A stretch of DNA of 64,000 bases from positions 48,781 through 112,780 of the forward strand of contig BPEH01000001.1 in NCBI GenBank assembly GCA_019654715.1. Direction: 5' to 3'. A model generated the notes under the pieces. It was not told where the DNA came from and made no database searches. It saw only the letters and a program-made list of their open reading frames with translations. Made by a program: the position numbers and the translations under genes. Of this stretch, positions 1-9,393 are shown piece by piece. The stretch comes from Fidelibacterota bacterium (GTDB taxonomy: Bacteria > Fidelibacterota > Marinisomatia > Marinisomatales > Marinisomataceae). How positions within the stretch are numbered: position 1 is the stretch's first letter; each line of letters begins with the position of its first letter.

Positions 1-478
1 TGAATAATTTCTCGCCTGATACCCCTAACAATGGTAATAAGGCAATAGTAAAGACAACAATACCTAATCCACCAATCCATTGTAAAAAAGCCCTCCATAA
101 AAGAATACTTTTTGGAAGACTTTCAATATCAGTTAAAATTGTTGCTCCAGTTGTTGTCACACCAGATACTGCTTCAAATAATGCATCAGGATAACTTGGA
201 AAATAACCTGAAAAATAAAACGGAAAAGACCCAAATATTGCAGTTAGTACCCAACCAAGAACAGTAACTAAAAAAACATCTCGATTTGAGAAAGAACGAG
301 CTTTTCTTGATAACAACCATATAGGAATAGCGGCAATAAAAGAGAATCCTGCTATCTTAAATAAATAGAAATTTTGGTGTTCTCCACTAAGGTAATCAAT
401 CAATCCTGGAATAAATAAACAAAGCGATAAAAACATTACCAACATTGCAAGAAATCTAAATGTAGGTCGTAGACTCAT
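1..478 (-). CDS. trkH: Trk/Ktr potassium uptake membrane subunit TrkH, N-terminal part (cut by window edge)
   Basis: Reading leftwards from an ATG at 478-476 gives 159 residues of open frame that run off the window. Several hydrophobic segments are visible, and the stretch SGVTTTGATIL matches the first selectivity-filter loop of TrkH/KtrB potassium channels. The start overlaps the trkA stop in the arrangement TAATG, so the two are translationally coupled. TrkH is the membrane pore and TrkA its cytoplasmic gating ring, so this is a complete K+ uptake pair except for the part of TrkH outside the window. The identity is well supported, although only about a third of the protein is visible. Confidence 0.9.
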   Translation of the reverse strand, partial: MSLRPTFRFLAMLVMFLSLCLFIPGLIDYLSGEHQNFYLFKIAGFSFIAAIPIWLLSRKARSFSNRDVFLVTVLGWVLTAIFGSFPFYFSGYFPSYPDALFEAVSGVTTTGATILTDIESLPKSILLWRAFLQWIGGLGIVVFTIALLPLLGVSGEKLF

Positions 479-1830
479 TATTCTGATTTAAAGATATTGG
501 TAACTTCTTTTACTTTCGAATTAATGCAGAAAATAAGAACCGCATCATTCGGTAATATTTGATAATCTCCGCTAGGAATGGCAATATGCCCATTATGATT
601 AACTAGAGCAATTAAACTTCCATGCGGTAAATTTAAATTAGCAATAGGCACTCTAGCACCTTTAGAATTTCGTTCTACTTCTAATTCAATAGCTTCCATT
701 CCTAATCTGCTAAAAATCTGGATTACATTATCTTTCTGGTCAATTCGGATTGCTTTGACAATCGAGTTAACACTAGATGTATTTTTACTAACAATAGATC
801 CTATACCAAGATCAGACATACTTTTAACATAATCAGGGTTTGCAACATGAATAATAGATTGTTTTACCCTTAATTGTTTTGCAAGAATTCCCGCTAATAA
901 ATTTAATTGCTGATCTTCTGTAACGGAGATAAAAGAATCAACATCACCAATATTTTCATTCTTCAAAAATTCAACATCAGTTGCGTCGGCATTCATAACA
1001 ATAGAATCGCCTAATTCATTGGCAACATTTTTTGCTTTCTCTTTAGAATTATCAACCAATCTAACAGACATCGTTTCTTGTAATTCTTCAGCAACTTTTC
1101 TTCCTATCTTACTTGCTCCAGCAATCATAACTCTTTTGGAACTAGATACAGAAACTCCAATAGATGATAATAATGGATTAAGATTTTTTGATTTAACAAA
1201 AAAGAAGATATTGTCGTCTGGTTCAAACTTAAATGAAGCTGGTGGAATTGTCATTTTTTCATCTCTAACTACAGCGACAATTAAAGACTTAAAATCATCA
1301 TTATTCTTTCTGTGAAAGTCTTCTACTGTATCATTAACAAGTTTAGATCGATGATTTATTTTTTTTGAAAATAATACAGCTTTTCCATTTTCAAATTCAT
1401 AGAATTTGTCTGCATAAGGATGCTTAACAAGTCTTACAATCTCATTGGCAACTTCATGTTCTGGATGAATAATAACATCCACACCAAACTTTTCTGGATG
1501 AATACTATCACCATTATTGCTATAATCGGTATTTCTAAGACGTGCTACGATTTTTTTCGCCCCTAAATTATGTGATTGCATTGAGGCAATTAGATTGGTT
1601 TCATCAGAACTAGTCACACAGAAAACATAATCTGCGTCGTCAACATTTGCATTTTTTAAAACTTGGGCGTCAGAACCGTTCCCCTCGATAACAATGACGT
1701 CTAGATGCTCGTTTGCACGTTGGCACTTCACAGGATCAGTATCTATTACTGCGATATCATAATCAAGTTCGCTAAGAGATTTCGCAACATGAAAACCAAC
1801 TTCACCTGCTCCTATAATCACAACTCTCAT
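478..1830 (-). CDS. trkA: Trk system potassium uptake protein TrkA
   Basis: 450 residues with two tandem RCK units. A Rossmann nucleotide-binding motif GAGEVG lies at residues 7-12 with a following acidic residue (VIDTD), and a second, related unit begins near residue 230 (MIAGASKIGRK). Each Rossmann half is followed by a TrkA_C-type region, as in full-length double TrkA of Gram-negative bacteria. The protein is the peripheral NAD(H)/ATP-sensing gate of the TrkH potassium channel encoded immediately downstream. About 50 bases separate it from the murA stop upstream. The frame is intact and of normal length. Confidence 0.95.
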   Translation of the reverse strand: MRVVIIGAGEVGFHVAKSLSELDYDIAVIDTDPVKCQRANEHLDVIVIEGNGSDAQVLKNANVDDADYVFCVTSSDETNLIASMQSHNLGAKKIVARLRNTDYSNNGDSIHPEKFGVDVIIHPEHEVANEIVRLVKHPYADKFYEFENGKAVLFSKKINHRSKLVNDTVEDFHRKNNDDFKSLIVAVVRDEKMTIPPASFKFEPDDNIFFFVKSKNLNPLLSSIGVSVSSSKRVMIAGASKIGRKVAEELQETMSVRLVDNSKEKAKNVANELGDSIVMNADATDVEFLKNENIGDVDSFISVTEDQQLNLLAGILAKQLRVKQSIIHVANPDYVKSMSDLGIGSIVSKNTSSVNSIVKAIRIDQKDNVIQIFSRLGMEAIELEVERNSKGARVPIANLNLPHGSLIALVNHNGHIAIPSGDYQILPNDAVLIFCINSKVKEVTNIFKSE

Positions 1831-1880
1831 GACTGAAAGACAATCTATTAATAATTACAAAAAAAACAACAATATTTCGA

Positions 1881-3140
1881 TTATTTTTTTCTAACTATCC
1901 TTGCACCGATTTTTGACAATTTCTCCTCAATTTTATCATATCCTCTATCAATATGGTATACCCTACTTACAACACTAGTGCCTTCTGCGCATAATGCAGC
2001 AATAATAAGACAAGCACTGGCTCTTAAATCGGTTGATGTAAGATCAGCAGAAATTAATTTTCTTTTTCCTTTTATAGATGCAGTTGCTGTTTTTAAATCA
2101 ACATCTATATTGCAGCCAAGCCTATTCAACTCTGGAACATGATTAAAACGATCAAAATAGATATTCTCTTTTATTGTTGAATCACCAGAAGCAACACTCA
2201 TCAAAAGCATCCATTGTGCCTGCAAATCTGTAGGAAAACCTGGATATTCGTTGGTTTCTATATTGTATGAGTTAATATCCCCATTAGATAAAACAGTTAT
2301 ATTATCATCTCCAACATCCAAATTAACATTAGCATGCCTCAAATATGAAATCACTGTTTCTAAATGATTTGGATTTACTTTATTTAATTTGACTTCTCCT
2401 CCAGTAGCGGCTACAGCCATAAGAAAAGTGCCGGCTTCAATTCTATCAGGAATAACAGCAATATTTTCAACACTATTAAGCGAATCAACCCCTTGAATTT
2501 GTAAAGTATTTGTACCAACACCTGAAATTTTTGCTCCTATACTATTTAAAAAATGACATAATTGTTGAATTTCAGGTTCTGCTGCTGCATTGTGGATTTC
2601 AGTGTCTCCATCTGCCAAGACTGAAGCCATGAGTACATTGCCAGTAGCACCAACAGAGATTTTTGGGAAAACTATCTTATTTCCTTTTAATTTATTTGAC
2701 TTAGCAATGATATACCCATCTTCTAAATCGATGGTAGCTCCTAATTTTTCTATTCCTTTAATATGGAAATCAACAGGCCTTGGTCCCCAAGCACAACCTC
2801 CAGGAAGAGAAACTTTTGCTTCACCAAATTTGGACAATAATGGTCCTAAAACATAAAAAGATGCCCTCATTTTTCTGACAAGATCGTAAGGAGCATATGG
2901 ATCGTTTATTGATTGTGAATTAATATGAATTTTTCCATCAGATAACTCAACTTCTGAACCCATCCCTCTTAATAAATTCGCCATTGTTATAGAATCAGAA
3001 AGATTAGGAACATTTGAAATGGTTAACTGATCATTATTAAGAATTGATGCAACCATAAGTGGTAAAACAGCATTTTTTGCACCGCTAATTTGGACATCTC
3101 CAGATAGCTGATTTTTTCCTTCTATTTCAAAATAATCCAT
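1881..3140 (-). CDS. murA: UDP-N-acetylglucosamine 1-carboxyvinyltransferase (MurA)
   Basis: 419 residues, the usual MurA length. It catalyses the first committed step of peptidoglycan synthesis, transfer of enolpyruvate from PEP to UDP-GlcNAc in the cytoplasm. Lys22-Asn23 (AKNAVLP) and the PEP-binding loop GGCAWGPRPVD with its Cys at residue 116 are present. The Cys is the residue alkylated by fosfomycin in sensitive enzymes; Cys-to-Asp variants are resistant, and this one is the Cys type. The conserved DLRASA motif lies near the C-terminus. Its ATG overlaps the acpS stop by one base (TAATG). Confidence 0.97.
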   Translation of the reverse strand: MDYFEIEGKNQLSGDVQISGAKNAVLPLMVASILNNDQLTISNVPNLSDSITMANLLRGMGSEVELSDGKIHINSQSINDPYAPYDLVRKMRASFYVLGPLLSKFGEAKVSLPGGCAWGPRPVDFHIKGIEKLGATIDLEDGYIIAKSNKLKGNKIVFPKISVGATGNVLMASVLADGDTEIHNAAAEPEIQQLCHFLNSIGAKISGVGTNTLQIQGVDSLNSVENIAVIPDRIEAGTFLMAVAATGGEVKLNKVNPNHLETVISYLRHANVNLDVGDDNITVLSNGDINSYNIETNEYPGFPTDLQAQWMLLMSVASGDSTIKENIYFDRFNHVPELNRLGCNIDVDLKTATASIKGKRKLISADLTSTDLRASACLIIAALCAEGTSVVSRVYHIDRGYDKIEEKLSKIGARIVRKK

Positions 3141-3505
3141 TAATCTAAGTTTGCTACGCAGAATGCAATTGCATAGTTCCCATCATGCGCTATTGATATA
3201 TTGATATTTGATTGTTTTTTGGAATTAATAAGTACATATGGTTTACCGCTTTCACTATTGAGAATCTCTAATGATTTAAAAGAAGGCATACCAGTCTCAT
3301 CATAAGAAGATAATGCTTTCTTTATTGCTTCTTTAGCTGCAAACCTTCCTGAAAGATATTCTGACTGGTTTTGTCTATTCTTAGAATCAGATATTTCACT
3401 ACGAGAAAAAATTTTATTTAAAAACCTTGATTTCTTCTTAGAATTTAAAATCTTGTTAATCCTATCAACTAAGACTATATCAACACCAAGATTCATATTA
3501 TTCAT
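3140..3505 (-). CDS. acpS: Holo-[acyl-carrier-protein] synthase (AcpS)
   Basis: A small 4'-phosphopantetheinyl transferase that loads acyl carrier protein for fatty-acid synthesis. The family motifs are GVDIVLVDRI near the N-terminus (Mg-binding Asp) and FAAKEAIKKAL in the middle (Mg-binding Glu), followed by ISIAHDGNYAIAF. In-frame ATGs exist at 3520, 3505 and 3496. The homologous region begins at NLGVDI, so 3505 or 3496 is more likely than 3520. The start abuts or slightly overlaps the end of the upstream HAD gene at 3498, and the stop overlaps murA. Confidence 0.93.
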   Translation of the reverse strand: MNNMNLGVDIVLVDRINKILNSKKKSRFLNKIFSRSEISDSKNRQNQSEYLSGRFAAKEAIKKALSSYDETGMPSFKSLEILNSESGKPYVLINSKKQSNINISIAHDGNYAIAFCVANLD

Positions 3506-4182
3506 TATTAATACCATCAATTATACCCACTATTTCAGAAATATTCTCAATATCCCAATTTGCCCCTGATTCTTTTACTCCAAAATGATCACCATATTTA
3601 GCAAAAATAGTTTTAATCCCTAAATTCTTTGCACCGACAACATCTCTATCAGGCCAATCTCCAACCATTAAAACTTCGTCGCTAGAAAGTCCTAACTTCC
3701 CCAAAGCAAGCTTAAATGGTGCAGAAGAAGGTTTTCTTTCTTTGGAATCATCGAAAGCAACAACGACATCAAAGATGTTATGTAATTTTAAGTAAAATAT
3801 CCTCATCCACGCTTCCCGATTTGGTGCATCTGAAACTATTGCAAGCTTAATTCCTTTATTCTTTATCTCATTAAGGGTTTTCTCTACATTTGGATATAAT
3901 TTAAGATGTTTGTCTTTTGCTCTTCTGTATGCAACAATTCCTGCAGCTAAATACTTATGATTAAGACGTCCATCTACTTCTCTTAAAATTTATTAAAAAC
4001 ATACTGATTTCTTTCCCATCCATTTTCTTCATAGAGTTGCATAATTCTTTTATAAGATTTTTTGGAATCAATATCAAGGCCGACTTCTATCATAGAGGGA
4101 GAGCATTTTTAACGGCTTCTCGCTTCATTGTTACAAAATCAAGTAATGTGTTATCTAAATCAAAAATAACAGCTTTAATCAT
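3498..4182 (-). CDS. HAD-superfamily hydrolase, frame broken twice
   Basis: The N-terminal fragment from ATG 4182 contains the nucleophile motif VIFDLDNTLLD (motif I, DxDxT). The middle carries the motif II-like stretch GIKLAIVSDAPN. The last third has the Lys of KPSSAPFKLAL and the acidic motif VMVGDWPDRDVVGA. These lie in different frames, needing one shift near 4095-4105 and one at an A/T run near 3985-3990. Joined, the product is about 228 residues, typical of HAD-IA phosphatases. The substrate cannot be told from sequence. The start overlaps the TPR-gene stop by ATGA. Sequence error is the simplest cause of the breaks, since all motifs survive. Confidence 0.8.
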
Positions 4183-5387
4183 TCATATTTCTCAGGATTT
4201 CTAACCCTATCAATTTCATATTCTGCCATTTTTCTCCATTGTCTATCATTTCTAGCTCTTTCAAAATGGTTAATGGCATTACTTTTATTCCCAGTGGCAT
4301 TACAATATTCAGCTATACCAAGCTGAAACCAACTTCCACCAAAATTCTTTTTCAAATCAATCGCTTCTAATGCAGCTTCTTTTGCTTTTTCACATTCCCC
4401 AAGCTCATTATAGGCCTCGGATAAATGAAACCAAGACAACATTTCTCTTGGTGACAATTCTACTGCTTTTTCTAAAGCTTCAGCAGATCTGTTGTAGTCT
4501 TCTAATTTTTCTTTTCCATATGTAATACCAAGCGCATGATATGCTGCACTGTAATTAGATTTAATAGCAATAGCTGCTTTAAGACTTGCAACTGCATCGT
4601 CATATTGTTCTAAATCAATAAATATTTCTCCTAAACTTTTATGCGCTTTATAGTGTTTTTTATTAAGCCTAACTGTTTCTTGAAAAGCTTTCTTAGCATT
4701 TTCTACATCACCATTGTCTTTGTATGCAATTCCCAAGGCATACCAACCTTTATCATAGGTTTTTTTTATGTTTAGAGCTGACTGATAACTTTGAATTGCT
4801 TGGGAAACATTACCCATTGCCTTATACAAAACACCTAACTGATGATGAGCCTGATAAATCCTACTATTAATACTTAATACTTGCTTGTATTTCGACATAG
4901 CAGCTTGTAATTCTCCATTTTTATAGTCTTTGTTAGCGCTATTGTAAAGTTTTTTTTCAATATTCTGTATGGATTTTTTTGAATCTTCATGGGTCGGACG
5001 AAGAGATAAAGCTTGTTTGTAATATGTTATTGCAGAAGTGTAGTCTTTCTTGCCTTCATGAGCTTTTGCCAACCCAAAAAGTGCGGGAATATATTTTGGG
5101 ATACTATCTAATACTTCTTTAAACCCTATAATAGCATCATCAAATCTACCATCTTGTACCGCTCTATTGGAATTATTTGCTTTGTTTCTTAGCCCATTTA
5201 GACGATCAAATTCTTTTCTTAATTGGTCATTGCCTTTATCAGCATCAATAGCTGCTCTTATTTTTTCACCAGCAAGTTCTAAATTACCATTTGATAAAGC
5301 CTGTCTTGATTCATCAAAAAGTTGCATTGCAGATGTTTGAGCAAAAACAGTTGTAAAAAATAATAGAGTAAGAACAATTTTTTTCAT
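4179..5387 (-). CDS. Exported tetratricopeptide-repeat protein
   Basis: 402 residues. A hydrophobic N-terminal segment of about 17 residues ending TVFAQTSA looks like a Sec signal peptide. The rest is a regular array of roughly nine to ten TPR units of 34 residues, for example A-LGI-YKDNGDVENAKKAF and A-LGLAKAHEGKKDYTSAI. Such proteins are periplasmic or surface scaffolds in outer-membrane bacteria; no catalytic domain is visible, so the partner is unknown. It sits between tRNA-Leu and the HAD gene. Its TGA overlaps the HAD start by four bases. The 5' gap of 78 bases could hold a weak promoter. Confidence 0.85.
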   Translation of the reverse strand: MKKIVLTLLFFTTVFAQTSAMQLFDESRQALSNGNLELAGEKIRAAIDADKGNDQLRKEFDRLNGLRNKANNSNRAVQDGRFDDAIIGFKEVLDSIPKYIPALFGLAKAHEGKKDYTSAITYYKQALSLRPTHEDSKKSIQNIEKKLYNSANKDYKNGELQAAMSKYKQVLSINSRIYQAHHQLGVLYKAMGNVSQAIQSYQSALNIKKTYDKGWYALGIAYKDNGDVENAKKAFQETVRLNKKHYKAHKSLGEIFIDLEQYDDAVASLKAAIAIKSNYSAAYHALGITYGKEKLEDYNRSAEALEKAVELSPREMLSWFHLSEAYNELGECEKAKEAALEAIDLKKNFGGSWFQLGIAEYCNATGNKSNAINHFERARNDRQWRKMAEYEIDRVRNPEKYE

Positions 5388-5465
5388 TATATCACCTTTA
5401 AATATCTCTTTATTATTAACCTATAATCTAAAAATCTTTTCAAAATAATATTAAATTATTTTTTG

Positions 5466-5549
5466 TGCCGAAGGCGGGACTTGAACCCACACAGAGTTTC
5501 CTCCACTAGCCCCTCAAGCTAGCGTGTCTACCAATTCCACCACTTCGGC
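5466..5549 (-). tRNA. tRNA-Leu (anticodon GAG)
   Basis: The minus strand folds into a class II tRNA: acceptor GCCGAAG pairs with CTTCGGC, discriminator A, T-arm GTGGGTTCAAGTCCCGC, and an anticodon stem CTAGC/GCTAG with loop TTGAGGG, giving anticodon GAG. A variable arm GGAGGAAACTC is present, as expected for leucine. No CCA is encoded. It lies in the 166-base gap between secG and the TPR gene, three bases after the secG stop, and is probably excised from the same transcript. Confidence 0.96.
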
Positions 5550-5552
5550 TAA

Positions 5553-5894
5553 TTATTCTTTACTTTCTTCTGGTAAAATCTCATCAGAAGGTAATATATA
5601 TTCATTGGTAGCTGGCATTTCTGTTTCTCTTGAATCGGCATCCTGTCCAAGTATTGATGATTCTCTAGCAGTTTTACCACTTAACATCCCTATTAACAAG
5701 GCCAATGCTATGAAAATTATACCAAGCCATGTTGTCAATTTTGTAATAAAATCATTAGCACCAGAAGATCCTAACATGGAATTAGCAACACCACCCATCA
5801 TAGAATTTAAACCTCCTTGACCAGACTGCATCAATATTACAACAACCAACACTATACTAATTAACGTATGAATTACTATTAAAAATTCAACCAT
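5553..5894 (-). CDS. secG: Protein-export membrane protein SecG
   Basis: 113 residues with two membrane segments (about residues 3-22 and 50-70) flanking the diagnostic SecG loop LMQSGQGGLNSMMGG. The C-terminal tail is acidic and probably disordered. SecG is the auxiliary subunit of the SecYEG translocon; secY and secE are also in this window, in the ribosomal cluster. The position directly after tpiA matches the common pgk-tpiA-secG order. Its start lies eight bases after the tpiA stop. Confidence 0.96.
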   Translation of the reverse strand: MVEFLIVIHTLISIVLVVVILMQSGQGGLNSMMGGVANSMLGSSGANDFITKLTTWLGIIFIALALLIGMLSGKTARESSILGQDADSRETEMPATNEYILPSDEILPEESKE

Positions 5895-5901
5895 GATTCC
5901 T

Positions 5902-6641
5902 CTATAATTTTATTTTTTCTGCAATTGCTTTAAAAGCTTCAAAATTAGCACTAGCACTACCAATTAGGAAACCATCAATTAATTTAACTTCTAACAATCG
6001 GTTAACACTGTTTTCATCCACAGATCCACCATAAAGTAAAATAACCTTTTCTGCAATTTCGTTTGAATATAAACTTTTTAATTTATTTTTTATATAAGAA
6101 AGAACTTCCTCTATATATTCATTAGAAGGAAGATTGCCAGACCCTATAGACCAGACAGGTTCATAGGCTATAGTTAAATCATTCTTTAACTCCTTTGGCA
6201 GTATACCCAATTGTTTATCTATAACACTATGGGTTTGATTATTGTCTTTTTCTTCTTTTGTTTCTCCAACACATAAAATTGCACTTACATCATGATTAAA
6301 AACTGTTTGGAGTTTGTCTTGAATAATGCTATCGGAATCATTATATATTAGTCTTCGTTCTGAATGTCCAACAATACAATAATCTACTGTGGTAATACTA
6401 TTAATAGATACGGATCCTGTATATGCCCCACTGGTGTGAATATCACAATCTTGCATACCAATTTTAATATTATTTGATTTCAAATTTTTTTGAACTTGAT
6501 TGATACAGGTATGAGAAGGAAAAAGTATTACATTAGCACTAGAGAACGAACTTCTTCTTGATTCATCTTCTTAATGAAATCAACAGATTCATTCTCATTG
6601 AGATACATCTTCCAATTTGCAGCTAATATTGTTTTCTTCAT
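5902..6641 (-). CDS. tpiA: Triosephosphate isomerase, one frameshift
   Basis: Interconverts dihydroxyacetone phosphate and glyceraldehyde 3-phosphate. The N-terminal piece from ATG 6641 has the substrate lysine motif AANWKMY. The main piece contains the catalytic His in VGHSERR, the catalytic Glu in AYEPVWSIGSG and the phosphate-binding YGGSV. The two pieces need a single-base shift near 6545-6552, where the first frame stops soon after EEVRS. Joined, the length is about 246 residues, normal for the family. The ATG overlaps the pgk TGA (ATGA). Confidence 0.93.
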
Positions 6642-7824
6642 GATTTATCTAAAATCTCTATTGCTGGAAGTTTCTTTCCAGATAATAGTTCCAAACATGC
6701 ACCGCCTCCTGTTGAAGCATGCGAAAATCCATTAATTAATTCATCGTTATAATTTCTAATGGCAGTCACAGTATCACCGCCTCCTACTATTGCAACACAT
6801 TCATTCTCAATAATTCTATCGAAATTTTCTCTGTACCAAAAGCAAAATCTTTGTTCTCAGCAACCCCTATTTTACCATTCCAAAAAATTGTTTTTGACTT
6901 GCTTATAATATCTGCAAATAAATTTACGCTTAATTCTCCAATATCTTCACAAATCATATTTTTCTTAATATCATCATAATTAGCATACTTTAAGTTTCCG
7001 CTACCAAACTCATCTAACTCTCCATTAAAATCAATTGGTAAAATAATCTTAGTTTTTGTTTTTGAAGCATCTAACAATATTCTTTTTGCAATTTCTAATT
7101 TATCCGTTTCAACCAATGATTTACCCATATTATAACCATTCGCAGCTAGAAATGTATTTGCCATTGCTCCTCCAATAATAATATTGTCTGCTAGATCAAG
7201 AAAGTTATGAATAACATCAATTTTGGTATCAATTTTTGCTCCTCCAATAATTAATAACACTGGAGCTAAAGGATCCTTAAGAGTATCTGATAAGAACTTT
7301 AACTCTTTTTCTATCAGTAAGCCTATGCCTTTGTGCATAAAATGATGGACAATACCAACGTTGGATGCATGTTCACGATGAGCTGTCCCAAATGCATCAT
7401 TTAAATATATCTCACCATGCTTAGAAAGTTTTGTCGCAAATTCATTATTGTTTTCAATCTCTTCACTGTAGAAACGTAAATTTTCAAGGAGATGTACTTC
7501 ACCCGACTGTAGATTGTGTGAAACATCTATCGCATCATCCGATACACAATCCTGAGAAAACTTTATAGGAATTTCTAATAATTCAGCTAATTTTTCTCCT
7601 ACAGGCATTAAAGAAAATTTTGGATTGATTTTACCTTTTGGCCTTCCTAGATGTGACATTAAAATAACTTTAGCCCCTTGGTCTAAACAATGCTTGATAG
7701 TAGGAATTGTTTCTCGGATTCTATAATCATCAATAACAATATCATTATCAATGGGAACATTAAAATCTACTCTTATTAAGACGCGTCTTGATTGAATATC
7801 AAATGATTTAAGTTTGCGTAGCAT
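6638..7824 (-). CDS. pgk: Phosphoglycerate kinase, one frameshift near the C-terminus
   Basis: Glycolytic ATP-forming kinase. Family motifs in order are RVDFNVPI, MSHLGRPKG, LLENLRFY, LNDAFGTAHREHAS, IGGAKIDTKI, and after the shift VGGGDTVTAI and SHASTGGGACLELLSGK. The first frame stops near 6787. A single-base shift near 6828 restores the C-terminal 60 residues, ending at TGA 6640-6638. Joined length is about 395 residues, normal. It begins a pgk-tpiA-secG unit and follows the gdhA stop by 26 bases. Confidence 0.94.
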
Positions 7825-7850
7825 CAGTCTGAAAGTTTGTTAAAAATATT

Positions 7851-9191
7851 TTAGACAACGCCTTGATCAACCATAGAGTCTGCAATTCTAACAAATCCGC
7901 CAATATTTGCACCATCAACATAGTTAACAAATCCTTTTTGAGAACCAAAGTCAACACATGTAGAATGAATCTTATCCATAATTCCTTTCAATAAATTATC
8001 AACTTGTTCTCTTTTTAATGGAATTCTTGTACTATTTTGACTCATCTCAATACCAGAAACAGCAACTCCTCCAGCATTTGCAGCTTTACCTGGACCAAAC
8101 AATATCTTCTTATCTATAAAGTGGTGTACTGCATCTTTAGTACATGGCATATTTGCTCCTTCTGCAACCACAATACAACCATTTTTAGTTAGCTTTTTGG
8201 CATCTCTTAAATCCAATTCGTTCTGTGTAGCACACGGAAGAGCAATATCACATTTAATGCTCCATGGATTTTGATTGGCAAAAAATTTGACTTTATATTT
8301 CTTTGCATATTCTGAAATTCTCGCTGAACGACTATCCTTTAATTTTTTCACATACTCAAGTTTTTCCTGAGTAATTCCATCAGGATCATAAATAAATCCA
8401 CTTGAATCTGAAAGGGTAACAGGTTTCGCACCTAATTCGATTAACTTCTCACAAGCATACTGTGCAACATTCCCCGAGCCAGAAATAGTGACTGTTTTTC
8501 CTTCTAGTGCATCATCTTGTGTTTCTAACATATTGATCGTAAAGTAAACTAACCCATAACCAGTTGCTTCAGGACGAATTAGACTTCCACCCCAATTAGT
8601 TCCTTTTCCGGTTAAGACACCTGAAAAAACATTCTTTATTTTCTTATATTGACCAAACATATATCCAATTTCTTTTGCGCCAACACCGATATCTCCAGCA
8701 GGAATGTCTGTTCTCCTACCAATGTGCCTAAAAAGTTCATCCATAAATGAATGACAGAATCTCATTATCTCTCTATCTGATTTTCCTTTTGGATCAAAAT
8801 TTGAACCACCTTTACCTCCACCAAGATTTAATCCTGTAAGGCTATTTTTAAAAACCTGCTCAAATGCTAAAAATTTGAGAATTCCTAGATTAACACTTGG
8901 GTGGAATCGAAGCCCACCTTTATAAGGACCAATAGAGGAATTGAACTGAATTCTATACCCTAAATTGACTTGAACATTATTATTATCATCAACCCATGGA
9001 ACACGAAAAATAATAGACCTATCAGGAACAATAATTCTATCCAGTATATTAGCTTGCATATATTTTTTATTTTTTGTAGCAGTAGACCAAATAGAACCAA
9101 TTACTTCTTCTACAGCTTGATGAAATTCTTGTTGATCTTTATATTTATCAACAACTGTATTCAAAAAATCGTTTTTTGATTTATATTTCAT
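7851..9191 (-). CDS. gdhA: NADP-type glutamate dehydrogenase
   Basis: 446 residues, the length of hexameric bacterial GDH. It assimilates ammonium by reductive amination of 2-oxoglutarate. The substrate-binding and catalytic lysine motifs GGGKGGSNFDPKGKSD and PAGDIGVGAKEIGY are intact. The Rossmann motif is TISGSGNVAQYA, and the end carries NAGGVAVSGIEMSQN. The NADP preference is inferred from the family. The region upstream carries a dyad AAAAGTG-AA-CACTTTT that overlaps a plausible -35 element, so the gene may be regulated. Confidence 0.96.
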   Translation of the reverse strand: MKYKSKNDFLNTVVDKYKDQQEFHQAVEEVIGSIWSTATKNKKYMQANILDRIIVPDRSIIFRVPWVDDNNNVQVNLGYRIQFNSSIGPYKGGLRFHPSVNLGILKFLAFEQVFKNSLTGLNLGGGKGGSNFDPKGKSDREIMRFCHSFMDELFRHIGRRTDIPAGDIGVGAKEIGYMFGQYKKIKNVFSGVLTGKGTNWGGSLIRPEATGYGLVYFTINMLETQDDALEGKTVTISGSGNVAQYACEKLIELGAKPVTLSDSSGFIYDPDGITQEKLEYVKKLKDSRSARISEYAKKYKVKFFANQNPWSIKCDIALPCATQNELDLRDAKKLTKNGCIVVAEGANMPCTKDAVHHFIDKKILFGPGKAANAGGVAVSGIEMSQNSTRIPLKREQVDNLLKGIMDKIHSTCVDFGSQKGFVNYVDGANIGGFVRIADSMVDQGVV

Positions 9192-9231
9192 TTGTATCCC
9201 TATATGTCTTTAAGTTCGCCAACAGAAGTTA

Positions 9232-9266
9232 AAGTTACAAAATAAGATAAAAAAGTGAACACTTTT
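9232..9266 (-). promoter_or_regulatory. Possible gdhA promoter with operator-like dyad
   Basis: On the minus strand TTCACT (9259-9254) and TAACTT (9237-9232) are spaced 16 bases apart, about 40 bases before the gdhA ATG. The -35-like hexamer lies inside the inverted repeat AAAAGTG-AA-CACTTTT at 9251-9266. Overlap of a symmetrical site with a -35 element is what a repressor operator would look like. Both boxes are weak matches, so this is only a suggestion. Confidence 0.35.
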
Positions 9267-9319
9267 CTTATAAAAATTTAGACATTTAAACTTAAGTAAT
9301 ATAACTTCAAAAAATCTAT

Positions 9320-9393
9320 GGCGGAGTAGCTCAGTTGGTTAGAGCAGCGGAATCATAATCCGCGTGTCGGGAGTTCAAATCTCTCCTCCGCTA
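9320..9393 (+). tRNA. tRNA-Met (elongator, anticodon CAT)
   Basis: A plus-strand cloverleaf: acceptor GGCGGAG pairs with CTCCGCT (one G-U), D-arm GCTCAGTTGGTTAGAGC, anticodon stem GCGGA/TCCGC with loop ATCATAA, T-loop TTCAAAT, discriminator A. It closely resembles bacterial elongator tRNA-Met; it lacks the C1-A72 mismatch of initiator tRNA. A tRNA-Ile2 with modified CAT cannot be wholly excluded. No CCA is encoded. The last 19 bases overlap the 3' end of the convergent sulfotransferase gene. Confidence 0.93.

Noticed and set aside
3985..4105. Programmed frameshifting in the HAD gene
   Set aside because: Two unrelated breaks without a slippery heptamer and pseudoknot, in a window full of similar errors; sequence error is simpler.
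5430..5465. AT-only inverted repeat AAAATAAT/ATTATTTT after tRNA-Leu as a terminator
   Set aside because: The stem has no GC pairs and the gap is AT-rich overall, so such a repeat can arise by chance; the downstream TPR gene may well be co-transcribed.
9275..9305. Promoter for tRNA-Met (TTAGAC and TATAAC on the plus strand)
   Set aside because: Spacing and match are marginal in very AT-rich DNA; not strong enough to list as a feature.
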